The notes under the pieces were generated by a model that did not search any database, had not been told where the DNA came from, and was given only the letters and a program-made list of their open reading frames with translations. A program made the position numbers and the translations under genes. Shown here piece by piece: positions 1-8,012 of a stretch of DNA of 55,935 nucleotides. This stretch comes from Rhodococcus sp. 14-2470-1b (lineage in GTDB: Bacteria > Actinomycetota > Actinomycetes > Mycobacteriales > Mycobacteriaceae): the NCBI RefSeq assembly GCF_002259415.1, contig NZ_NPFY01000021.1:1-55935 (forward strand), in the 5' to 3' direction. How positions within the stretch are numbered: the first letter of the stretch is position 1; each line of letters opens with the position of its first letter.

Positions 1-175
1 GCTGCCGGGCATCGTCGAACAGACGCCGGTGTCCTACGCGGGCTCGGATTTCGAACGTGACACTCTCGCCGTGATCTACGGCGGGGCAACGGGAACCGCT
101 CCGGAGGATGTTCCTTCCTGGGTTACTTCGGCGGGGGCGCCGGCATTGAGGGGTGTGGAGGTGACCATCAAATGA
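1..175 (+). CDS. MceA family protein, C-terminal end (partial)
   Basis: This is the last 57 codons of a gene that begins before the window; the frame runs from base 2 to the TGA at 173-175. The tail reads like the end of an Mce family substrate-binding protein, with a YAGSDFERDTLAVIYGG stretch followed by a short polar end. Its stop overlaps the ATG of the next gene by three bases. In known mce operons the order is yrbEA, yrbEB, mceA to mceF, so as the gene just before mceB it should be mceA, with the two permease genes upstream of the window. The assignment rests on order more than on the short sequence. Confidence 0.75.
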   Translation, partial: LPGIVEQTPVSYAGSDFERDTLAVIYGGATGTAPEDVPSWVTSAGAPALRGVEVTIK

Positions 176-1239
176 GGGGGCTACTCGCACCGCTCGTCAA
201 GCTGATCGTGTTCGCTGTCGTCACGATTCTGGCGACCGCCACCCTGGCGTTCTCGATCGCGAACATCTCCGGGGGCGGGGGAAAGACGTTCAACGCGATC
301 TTCAGTGACGTTGCATCGCTCAACAAGGGTGACGAGGTCCGCATTGCCGGTGTCCGCGTCGGCGACGTCAAGAACATCGAGATCGTCAACGAGCGCGAAG
401 CCATGGTCGAGTTCTCGGTCGACGGCCGGGATTACCTGCCTGCCTCGGCGACGGCCAACCTCCGTTACCGAAACCTCGTCGGGCAGCGGTACATCGCGAT
501 CGAACAGGGTGCTGGTGACCAGGGCGGCAAGATCAACCCCGGTGAAACCATCCCGTTGAGCCAGACCAAGCCCGCCGTCAACCTCACAACTCTGTTCGAC
601 GGCTTCAGGCCGTTGTTCCAGACATTGAGCGCCGACGACGTGAACAAGCTGTCCTACCAGATCATCCAGGTCTTCCAGGGTGAGTCCGGAACGATCAGCG
701 AACTGGTTCGAAGTACCGCAAGCTTGACCAATACGGTCGCAGACAAGGACGCGGTGATCGGCGCCGTCATCACCAACTTGAACACGGTGCTGCAGACGGT
801 CAATCAGAACGACGACCAGCTGGATTCCCTGATCACCAACACTCAGGCGTTGGTGTCGGGACTGTCCTCCGACCGCGACGTCGTCGGATCTGCCGTCACG
901 TCTCTCGCCGGCCTGACGGACGCTACCGCGGATCTTCTGGAACCGACGAGGCCGTCCATCCAGGGATCGATCGCCGCACTGAACACTTTGGCGACCACGC
1001 TGAACAACCGTGAAGCAGAGGTCACCAAGGTCATCCAGACCATGCCGAAGAAGCTCGACAAACTGATCCGAACGGCCCAGCAGGGTTCGTGGTTCACGTT
1101 CTACCTGTGCGGCATCGACATTCAGGCAGGCCCGGGCACGTCGCCCAACCTGAACTTGCCGACCGGGCTTCCGACGGTGAATCAACCGCTGTACACCAAC
1201 GCGGCCGAGCGTTGCAAAGCTGGGGGGATCAAGGAATGA
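172..1239 (+). CDS. mceB: Mce family protein MceB
   Basis: A 355-residue envelope protein with one N-terminal membrane segment (about residues 4-27), then an MlaD/Mce domain (about 35-115) recognisable by FSDVASLNKGDEVRIAGVRVG and the later RYIAIEQG. A long helical region follows to about residue 310. Mce proteins form a periplasmic lipid-conducting assembly with YrbE permeases and an MceG-type ATPase. The ATG overlaps the mceA stop, and the gene ends overlapping mceC by four bases, so translation is probably coupled along the operon. The cargo cannot be read from the sequence; sterols, fatty acids and other lipids are all known for Mce systems. Confidence 0.92.
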   Translation: MRGLLAPLVKLIVFAVVTILATATLAFSIANISGGGGKTFNAIFSDVASLNKGDEVRIAGVRVGDVKNIEIVNEREAMVEFSVDGRDYLPASATANLRYRNLVGQRYIAIEQGAGDQGGKINPGETIPLSQTKPAVNLTTLFDGFRPLFQTLSADDVNKLSYQIIQVFQGESGTISELVRSTASLTNTVADKDAVIGAVITNLNTVLQTVNQNDDQLDSLITNTQALVSGLSSDRDVVGSAVTSLAGLTDATADLLEPTRPSIQGSIAALNTLATTLNNREAEVTKVIQTMPKKLDKLIRTAQQGSWFTFYLCGIDIQAGPGTSPNLNLPTGLPTVNQPLYTNAAERCKAGGIKE

Positions 1240-2228
1240 AAAAGCGTAGCCCGCTCGTGGCCGGCGCGCTCGGCATCATGATCGTGCTTCTGGCTACCGT
1301 GTCGGTGTTCTTTCTGGACAAGCTGCCGATCCTGGGAGCCGGCTCGACGTACACGGCGCAGTTCAAGGAAGCGGCCGGGCTCAAGCCCGGCAACGAAGTG
1401 AGAATCGCGGGTGTCAAGGTAGGGCAGGTCGATTCCGTCGAGCTCGACGGCGACAGGGTCAACGTCGACTTCCGCGTGCAGGACGCGTGGGTGGGCAACA
1501 ACTCGTCGGCGTCCATCCAGATCAAGACCGTCCTCGGGCAGAAGTATCTGGCCATCGATCCTCGTGGTGACGACGTGCTCAAGCCGAAGGATCCCATTCC
1601 GTTGGAGCGCACGACTTCTCCGTACGACGTCATCGACGCGTTTTCCGACGCAGCATCGACGATCGAGGACATCGACACCACTCAGTTGGCGTCGAGCTTC
1701 GAAACTCTGTCGCAGGCGTTCTCGGAGACCCCGGCGGACATCCGTGCCTCGCTCGACGGTGTCAGCCGGTTGTCGCAGACCATCGCGAGCCGGGACGCCG
1801 AACTGCAGAGGCTGTTCGAGGCGACAGGTCAGACGTCGAAGGTGTTGGCGGACAGGAACGAACAGTTCACCAGGCTCATCGCCGATGCGGGGCCTCTGCT
1901 GGAAGAGCTGAACAATCGCCAGCAGGCGATCTCGCAGCTGCTCAGCGGAACCAGGCGTCTGTCGACGGAACTGACCGGCTTGGTCCGCGACAACGAAGAG
2001 CAGATCACTCCGATGCTCGAACAACTGAACGGCGTGATCGACATCCTCAACGAGAACAACGAGGCCGTCGAGCGCGGCCTGCAGCTGTACTCACCGTTCG
2101 TTCGCATGTATGCGAACGTGGTCGGTAACGGCCGCTGGCTCGACATCACCCTGGCGAACCTCACGCCTCCTGGTCTGCCGTTGATCCCCGGCTACCGTCA
2201 GCCCGCGCGTGATCTGGGAGGCAACTGA
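1236..2228 (+). CDS. mceC: Mce family protein MceC
   Basis: A 330-residue Mce subunit. It starts [14 protein letters not shown] with a basic n-region and one membrane segment, then an MlaD-type domain ([21 protein letters not shown], then GQKYLAIDP). The C-terminal two thirds is amphipathic helix typical of the subunits that build the Mce tube. I chose the ATG at 1236, which overlaps the mceB TGA in an ATGA arrangement. An in-frame start further upstream would lie inside mceB and add a basic stretch that does not belong to the family. The gene ends one base into mceD. Confidence 0.92.
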   Translation: MKKRSPLVAGALGIMIVLLATVSVFFLDKLPILGAGSTYTAQFKEAAGLKPGNEVRIAGVKVGQVDSVELDGDRVNVDFRVQDAWVGNNSSASIQIKTVLGQKYLAIDPRGDDVLKPKDPIPLERTTSPYDVIDAFSDAASTIEDIDTTQLASSFETLSQAFSETPADIRASLDGVSRLSQTIASRDAELQRLFEATGQTSKVLADRNEQFTRLIADAGPLLEELNNRQQAISQLLSGTRRLSTELTGLVRDNEEQITPMLEQLNGVIDILNENNEAVERGLQLYSPFVRMYANVVGNGRWLDITLANLTPPGLPLIPGYRQPARDLGGN

Positions 2229-3523
2229 TGACCGACAGCACAGCTGACGGAACCACGGAGAACACCAAGAAGACCGGTGGCACGCGCGCAGTCATTGCAG
2301 GCGTCGTCATCGCAGCGCTGGTGATCGCAGGCGGCCTCTGGTGGCTGTTCACCCGTGCGGGTTCGACCGACATCACGGCATACTTCGACAAGTCCGTCGG
2401 TATCTACGAAGGTTCCGACGTCCGTGTCCTCGGCGTCGCAGTCGGCAAGGTCACCTCGGTCGTGCCGCAGGGCGATCAGGTCGAAGTCAAGATGCGCGTC
2501 GAGCGCGGCGTCGACGTTCCAGCCGACGTGAGGGCGGCGCAGATCACGCCGTCGTTGGTGTCGGATCGATACGTTCAGCTCGCACCTGCCTACTCGGGTG
2601 GGGAGAAGATGTCGGGCGACGCGGTGATTCCGCGTGACCGGACCGCAACTCCCGTCGAGGTGGATCAGATCTATGCCAGCATCGACGAACTGTCCAACGC
2701 ACTCGGACCCAACGGGGCCAACGCGAACGGGGCGCTGACCGATCTGGTCAACACCGGCGCCGCGAACCTCGACGGCAACGGCGAAGCGCTGGGCAACACC
2801 ATCACTCAGCTCTCGGAAGCGTCGCGGACGCTGAGTGACTCCCGCGGAGACCTGTTCGACACGGTCAAGAACCTGCAGACGTTCGTCTCGGCCCTCGCGG
2901 CCAACGACGCGCAGGTCCGTGAGTTCAACAACCAGCTGTCCGATCTCACCGGATTCCTCGACGGGGAGCGGGAGAATCTCGGTGCGGCACTGAATCAGCT
3001 GTCGATCGCCCTGGGCGATGTGGCTGGATTCGTGGCGGACAACCGCGATCAGTTGGTGCGGGCGGCCGACGGACTGGTGCAGCCCACTCAGGCGCTGTCC
3101 GACAATCGCCAGCAGCTGGTGGAGACACTGACGATTCTGCCGCTCGCGATCAGCAACCTCGTCAACTCGTACGACGCCGAATCGGGCACTCTGGCCTCAC
3201 GTGCCAACCTGCAGAACGAGACTCAGGACCCACTCGGAACGGTGTGCCGCCTGATCGACCTCGGCAAATTGGTTCCCGGTGACCCGAGGTTCGAACAGCT
3301 CGGTGCCCAGATCCAGCCGATCATCGACCGGTGCGGTGAGATCACGACGCTGATCCAGGGCCCGGTTCGCGATTCCGGACTGGTGCTTCCGTTCGGTGTG
3401 CTCACGAACGACACCCAGCAGGGTGACGTCGTGCCGGGGACCGTGCCGGGTGTCGTGTCACCGAGGTTGGGCGAGAACAACACGCTGCCAGGACTGCAGG
3501 AATCGCTTGGAGGGGGACGATGA
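2228..3523 (+). CDS. mceD: Mce family protein MceD
   Basis: A 431-residue Mce subunit. Residues 17-38 form the single N-terminal membrane segment, preceded by a polar Thr/Lys-rich cytosolic stretch. The Mce domain follows ([22 protein letters not shown], then SDRYVQLAP). The remainder is predicted helical with repeated LSD, Q and N-rich segments, and it ends in a Pro/Gly/Val-rich tail. The gene begins in a TGATG junction with mceC and ends in an ATGA overlap with mceE. It is slightly longer than its neighbours, as is usual for the D subunit. Confidence 0.92.
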   Translation: MTDSTADGTTENTKKTGGTRAVIAGVVIAALVIAGGLWWLFTRAGSTDITAYFDKSVGIYEGSDVRVLGVAVGKVTSVVPQGDQVEVKMRVERGVDVPADVRAAQITPSLVSDRYVQLAPAYSGGEKMSGDAVIPRDRTATPVEVDQIYASIDELSNALGPNGANANGALTDLVNTGAANLDGNGEALGNTITQLSEASRTLSDSRGDLFDTVKNLQTFVSALAANDAQVREFNNQLSDLTGFLDGERENLGAALNQLSIALGDVAGFVADNRDQLVRAADGLVQPTQALSDNRQQLVETLTILPLAISNLVNSYDAESGTLASRANLQNETQDPLGTVCRLIDLGKLVPGDPRFEQLGAQIQPIIDRCGEITTLIQGPVRDSGLVLPFGVLTNDTQQGDVVPGTVPGVVSPRLGENNTLPGLQESLGGGR

Positions 3524-4821
3524 GCGCGTCGATGAGAACGTGGATTTCGTCGAAACGGTCGTTGACGTCCGTCGTCGGCGCAGCCGTCGTGGTCATGTCG
3601 GCCACGGCATGCTCGCAGGGCGTGTACGGAATTCCGTTGCCCGGTGGTGCAGATGTCGGCAGCAACCCGATTCGTCTCACGATTCAGTTCCAGGACGTTC
3701 TCGACCTGGTCCCGCAGTCGACCGTCAAGGTCGACGGAGTCGAGGTTGGCCGGGTCGACTCGATCAGCGTTCCGGACGGTGAGTGGACCGCGAACGTCGA
3801 TGTCATCGTCAACGACTCGACCGACCTGCCGGCCAACGCGACGGCGGCGGTCGAGCAGACGTCGATCCTCGGCGAGAAGTTCATTCAGCTGTCGGTTCCT
3901 GCGGGTGACGCGGATCCTCAGAAGCTGAAGGACGGGGACACCATCCCACTCGACCGGACCCGCGTGACGACGAACATCGAACAGGTTCTCGGCGCTCTGT
4001 CGCTGGTGCTCAACGGCGGTGGCGTCGGGCAACTGGCTCCGATCGTGAAGGAACTCAACGCAGCTTTCTCCGGTCGAGAGGGAACCACCAAGAGTCTTCT
4101 CCAGGAAGCGAACACGCTGATCGGTGGACTCGAAGAGCAGCGCGACGACATCACTCGGGCGCTCGACGGTCTCGACCTCCTGACCACGCAGGTCAGCGGG
4201 CAGACCGAGAAGATCGACCGGGTCCTGCAGGATCTGCCGATCGCGACGGAGGTCCTCGAACAACAGCGTCCGCAGCTGACGCAGATGCTCGGCCAGCTCG
4301 ACAGGCTCGGCAGCGTCGGGACGGACGTGATCAACCAGTCCAAGGACAACTTGATCGCGGACCTGCGAGCGCTGCGTCCGACATTGCAGGCGCTCGCGGC
4401 GTCGGGTGACGACATCGTGACCACACTGCCGCTGATCCCGACGCTTCCGTTCCCGGACGGAATCGAGGAGATCACCCAGGGCAACTCGGCCAACTTGTAT
4501 CTCTCGCTCGATCTGTCGATCGGCACCGCTCTGCGCAACTTCGGTGTCGGCGAGGGAGATCCGGTCTACATCCCGCCGAAGTACGGCGACACGCTCCCAC
4601 TGGTGGATCCGTCGAACCCGTACTACAACGGGAACGGTCCGCGACCGGGGTGGCCCACCATCTCGCTGTTGCCGTTGCCCCCGATCATTCCCAATTCGTC
4701 GCCTCCTCCCGGGGTGCCGGTAGCGCCTGGGGCCGAACCGGACGAGGGTGAGACCGGCGCGCCGCTCACTCCGTTCGAGCCCCTGAACGATCTGCTCGAA
4801 CAACTCGGAGGTGGGCTGTGA
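3520..4821 (+). CDS. mceE: Mce family lipoprotein MceE
   Basis: A 433-residue Mce subunit of the lipoprotein type (LprK-like). The N-terminus has basic residues, a hydrophobic h-region and an SATAC lipobox with Cys31 as the expected lipidated residue; no other subunit in this operon has this. The Mce domain follows ([12 protein letters not shown], then [10 protein letters not shown]), then a helical region, and the last 60 residues are rich in Pro ([19 protein letters not shown]), probably an extended linker in the cell wall. The ATG lies in an ATGA overlap with mceD, and the end overlaps the GTG of mceF. Confidence 0.93.
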   Translation: MSASMRTWISSKRSLTSVVGAAVVVMSATACSQGVYGIPLPGGADVGSNPIRLTIQFQDVLDLVPQSTVKVDGVEVGRVDSISVPDGEWTANVDVIVNDSTDLPANATAAVEQTSILGEKFIQLSVPAGDADPQKLKDGDTIPLDRTRVTTNIEQVLGALSLVLNGGGVGQLAPIVKELNAAFSGREGTTKSLLQEANTLIGGLEEQRDDITRALDGLDLLTTQVSGQTEKIDRVLQDLPIATEVLEQQRPQLTQMLGQLDRLGSVGTDVINQSKDNLIADLRALRPTLQALAASGDDIVTTLPLIPTLPFPDGIEEITQGNSANLYLSLDLSIGTALRNFGVGEGDPVYIPPKYGDTLPLVDPSNPYYNGNGPRPGWPTISLLPLPPIIPNSSPPPGVPVAPGAEPDEGETGAPLTPFEPLNDLLEQLGGGL

Positions 4822-6065
4822 GATCGCGGCTGGTGAAGGTGCAGCTCATCTTCTTCGTCATCGTCGCAGTCGTGGGCGTTGTCTACGTCGGCGGAAAGTA
4901 CGTGCGGCTCGACAATCTGCTCGGCTTCGGCCAGTACAGCGTGACCGGTCAGTTCGCCGATTCCGGTGGAATCTTCACCAACGCCGAGGTCACGTACCGC
5001 GGCGTGCCGGTGGGCACCGTCGGCGCGTTGTCGCTCACGAACGACGGCATCGACGTGGAACTGTTGCTGGACAACGGAGGTCCGCAGATTCCGTCGTCAG
5101 CGCGCGCTGTCGTGGCCAACCGCTCGGCCATCGGTGAGCAGTACGTAGATCTTCAGCCGACGAGCGACGAAGGGCCGTATCTCGAGAACGGTTCGACCAT
5201 CGCCACGGCGGACACGCAGACGCCGGTGCCCGTCGAGAACGTCCTCGCCAGCACGGATCAGCTCGTCAAGACCGTTCCGCTCGAGAACCTGACGACGGTT
5301 GTCCGAGAGCTCGGGGCTGCGTTCGACGGAAAGGGTGACGACCTGCAGGTGCTCGTCGACTCTCTCGGTGCGTTGTCCGAGACGGGCAACGAAGCACTGC
5401 CGCAGACGCTCGCTCTGATTCGCGACAGCCGAACCGTGTTGGACACGCAGTCCGAGCAGTCGTCGGCCATCCGGCAGTTCAGCACGGATCTGGCGTCGGT
5501 GACCGCGCAGCTGCGGAGCAGCGATCCGGACATCCGGAGATTGATCAACACCGGAACCGCAGCGAGCGATCAGGTCGGTGCGTTGATCAACGAAGGTGGT
5601 GGATCCTTGACGACGGATCTGACCAACCTGCGCAACGTGTTCGAGCTGGCCGCTCCTCGCACTCTGGCGCTCAAGCCTCTGCTGATCTTCCTGCCTGCAC
5701 TGGCAGCTGGTGCGCAGACATTGACGCCGGGCGATGGGACGATCCATCAGGGTCTGTTGCTCGAGACGAACAACCCGCCTCCGTGCACGTTGGGTTACGA
5801 AGGCTCGCAGGCGATTTTGGACGAAGAAAAGGCGAAGAACCCCAACTTCGACCTGACCGAGGAGAACTACCCGCTGAATCTCGACGCGAACTGCACGACA
5901 CCGCAGGGCAGCGTCACCGGCGTTCGTAGTGCCAACCGGATCGTGTTCGCGGACCCCGATACCCCGCAGCCGTGGGACAGCAAGCCCAAGGTGGATCCGG
6001 ACAAGCTCAACCTGAATCCGATCGCCTCGCAGCTCGCTCCCCTGATCGGAGTCACTCCGAAGTAA
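4818..6065 (+). CDS. mceF: Mce family protein MceF
   Basis: A 415-residue last Mce subunit. It starts at GTG 4818 inside the end of mceE and has an N-terminal membrane segment (VQLIFFVIVAVVGVVYVGG), an Mce domain (GIFTNAEVTYRGVPVG, then GEQYVDLQP), a helical middle, and a C-terminal globular part with CTLGYEG and NCTTPQG cysteines typical of MceF. No gene overlaps its end. A strong hairpin begins 26 bp after the stop, which suggests the mceA-F transcript is at least partly terminated there before the Mce-associated genes. Confidence 0.92.
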   Translation: MRSRLVKVQLIFFVIVAVVGVVYVGGKYVRLDNLLGFGQYSVTGQFADSGGIFTNAEVTYRGVPVGTVGALSLTNDGIDVELLLDNGGPQIPSSARAVVANRSAIGEQYVDLQPTSDEGPYLENGSTIATADTQTPVPVENVLASTDQLVKTVPLENLTTVVRELGAAFDGKGDDLQVLVDSLGALSETGNEALPQTLALIRDSRTVLDTQSEQSSAIRQFSTDLASVTAQLRSSDPDIRRLINTGTAASDQVGALINEGGGSLTTDLTNLRNVFELAAPRTLALKPLLIFLPALAAGAQTLTPGDGTIHQGLLLETNNPPPCTLGYEGSQAILDEEKAKNPNFDLTEENYPLNLDANCTTPQGSVTGVRSANRIVFADPDTPQPWDSKPKVDPDKLNLNPIASQLAPLIGVTPK

Positions 6066-6090
6066 CTGTGCACGCTCGTATCGTGTTCGT

Positions 6091-6132
6091 CGGCGGTGGA
6101 TCTGCGGAATCCAAGCAGATTCACCGCCGTTT
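6091..6132 (+). terminator. Strong hairpin downstream of mceF
   Basis: Bases 6091-6105 pair with 6115-6129 over 15 positions (one G-T wobble) around a 9-base loop, and TTT follows directly. The T run is short, so this may be a partial terminator or processing site. It separates the six mce genes from the two Mce-associated genes. Confidence 0.65.
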
Positions 6133-6193
6133 CGTGTTCCACGGTTACTCCGGCGTCGTCGATGCCGGTGTTACCGAAGAGTAAGGTTGAAGT

Positions 6194-6898
6194 GTGACGT
6201 CAAACACCGAGGCCGCAACACCGCGGCCGAAGAAGACACAGCGGCCGAAGAACAAGTCCCGGCCGGTCCTGGTAGCCCTCTCCGTCGTTGCCGTGGTGGC
6301 CCTGGCGGCCTGCGTGTGGTTCGGGATCGGATGGAAGAGCGCGTGGGACGAGAAGGCGATTGCGGACACCCGCGATTCGGCGCTGAACGACGCACGTCAG
6401 GCCGCGATCAATCTCAGTACCGTCGACTCCGCCGACATGGACGGGTCGCTGGATCTGATGCTCACCTCGGTGACGGGCGACCAGATGACCAGCTATCTCG
6501 AGGAGACCAAGAAGGCCGTCACCGACGAGCAGCGTAATTCCGGCCGTAAGATCACCGCCGAAGTGCTCGACGCCACCATCACGGAACTCAACGTCGACGA
6601 CCGGACCGCCACTGCGATCGCGATCGTCGCGAACAACACGTCTGGGCCGGACGGATTCACCGAACGCACACGCAGTGTGATGCGGATGTATCTCGAAGAA
6701 GTCGACGGAACGTGGAAGGTCAACAACCTTCTGCCGGTCGGAGACCGGGTGCCGTTGAATCCCGTCGATGCACCGGCCGATCCGGGCGTGCAGCAGCCCG
6801 ACGCAGGCGCGACCGACCCCAGCGTGACCGACCCCAGTGTGACGCCTCCCTCGGGAGAGCCAGCGCCTGCTGATTCCGGCGCAACCGAAGGTCCGTAG
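6194..6898 (+). CDS. Mce-associated membrane protein
   Basis: A 234-residue protein starting at GTG 6194 after AAGGTT. A basic, Pro/Lys-rich cytosolic stretch (about 1-24) leads into one membrane segment (about 25-46, PVLVALSVVAVVALAACVWFG), then a soluble domain with an NTF2-like fold pattern (DMDGSLDLMLTSVTGDQ, later TWKVNNLLPVG). It ends in a disordered Pro/Asp/Thr-rich tail with a repeated TDPSV unit. Such proteins sit just after mce operons and are known to stabilise or assist Mce complexes. The location and architecture support the family; a specific role is inference. Confidence 0.8.
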   Translation: MTSNTEAATPRPKKTQRPKNKSRPVLVALSVVAVVALAACVWFGIGWKSAWDEKAIADTRDSALNDARQAAINLSTVDSADMDGSLDLMLTSVTGDQMTSYLEETKKAVTDEQRNSGRKITAEVLDATITELNVDDRTATAIAIVANNTSGPDGFTERTRSVMRMYLEEVDGTWKVNNLLPVGDRVPLNPVDAPADPGVQQPDAGATDPSVTDPSVTPPSGEPAPADSGATEGP

Positions 6899-6949
6899 CC
6901 GAGGCCACGCCTTCCGTCCGTCGCACACGTTCCAGTCAGGAGTACCTCA

Positions 6950-7783
6950 GTGCCCCCACAGCGTCGCAAGATAGTTCCACCCGTCACCACCAGCAAGGTG
7001 CGTAAGAAGGTCGCGGGGACCAACCGCAAGCCCACCGATTCCAGTGCACCGGACTCGAGTGCTGTGGATTCGGGTGCGCCCGATTCTGCGGATCTCGACA
7101 GCCCCACGTCAGTAGAGGCTGCCAGCACGGTTTCCATCTCGAAGACGCCGGAGCAGAAAGCGTCCGTAGCCGAGACTGCTGAATCTGAGACTCCTGAATC
7201 TGAGACTCCTGAATCTGAGACTTCTGTCGCCGAGCCTTCTGTGACCGAGCCTTCTGCAGCCGAGGCAGGCTCATCCGAGGCAGAACCGGCCGGCCGGACC
7301 AACTGGGTGCCGACGATCGTGATCGGTGCTGTTGCTGCGTTGTTGGTTGCGTTTGCGGCAGTTGCAGCGCTGAAGCCCGGTACCGAGGTGGACAACGCTG
7401 CGTGGGTCGACCAGGGCGAAACGTCCGAGGTGACGCGAGCGACGTCGGACGCTCTGGTCGGGTTGTACAGGTACAACTTCGCCACGATCGACGCCGACAT
7501 CGCGGCCGGGCTCGAGAAGATGACGCCGGCGTTCCGTGAGGAGTCACAGAAGTTCATCGAGGAGATCAAGTCGACTGCAAACGAGACGCAGACGGCAACG
7601 GACGTCGACGTTCTCGACATCGGTGTCGTGAGGCTTCAGGACGACAAGGCCGAGCTCTTCGCCAACATCAACGTGAGTGCGACGAGTGCCGGTGTCGCGT
7701 CGGGCAACGTCGTGTTCCCGCTCATCGCCAACATGGAGAAGATCGACGGTCAGTGGCTGTTGTCGGCGACGCAGGACAAATGA
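6950..7783 (+). CDS. Second Mce-associated membrane protein
   Basis: A 277-residue protein starting at GTG 6950, with CAGGAG eight bases upstream. About 115 residues of low-complexity cytosolic sequence (Ser, Glu, Pro, Ala; see the 15-bp repeat at 7181-7225) precede a single membrane segment (about 118-140). A conserved soluble domain follows, with VGLYRYNFATIDADIAAGLEKMTPAFREE and a final DGQWLLSATQDK typical of Mce-associated proteins. It lies 51 bp after the previous gene in the same direction and was probably expressed with it. The long acidic N-terminus is unusual and is likely to vary between strains. Confidence 0.8.
   Translation: MPPQRRKIVPPVTTSKVRKKVAGTNRKPTDSSAPDSSAVDSGAPDSADLDSPTSVEAASTVSISKTPEQKASVAETAESETPESETPESETSVAEPSVTEPSAAEAGSSEAEPAGRTNWVPTIVIGAVAALLVAFAAVAALKPGTEVDNAAWVDQGETSEVTRATSDALVGLYRYNFATIDADIAAGLEKMTPAFREESQKFIEEIKSTANETQTATDVDVLDIGVVRLQDDKAELFANINVSATSAGVASGNVVFPLIANMEKIDGQWLLSATQDK
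7181..7225 (+). repeat. 15-bp in-frame tandem repeat in the Mce-associated gene
   Basis: Three consecutive 15-bp units GAATCTGAGACTCCT (the third has one change) encode repeated ESETP. The period is a multiple of three, so copy-number change alters protein length without a frameshift. Confidence 0.9.
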
Positions 7784-8012
7784 TCGGTGTGATTTCGGCG
7801 ACACGACATCGAGTAGATCTCGACATAAACCGACTGTAGGTGCGGTTTTACAGCTTTGATCTGTAGTCGAGGTATTTTCCTACGCTAACTTCGGTCCTCT
7901 CGGCAGCTACCATCGCGCTTGCGTCCCACCACGGGGCGAGCTCTGGTTGCGCGAGAACGCCTCCCGGCAGCTCGTGCCACCGGAGGCGGTTTCGCGAGAA
8001 CACGGAGCTCAC
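7784..8012 (+). promoter_or_regulatory. Upstream region of the aminotransferase-reductase gene
   Basis: This 229-bp gap is more AT-rich than its surroundings. TTGATC at 7856-7861 and TACGCT at 7881-7886 could be -35 and -10 boxes with a 19-base spacer, slightly longer than ideal. CTGTA and TACAG half-sites flank a 10-base centre at 7835-7854 just upstream and could be an operator. The GGAG at 8004-8007 is the likely ribosome binding site for the ATG at 8013. Confidence 0.35.
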
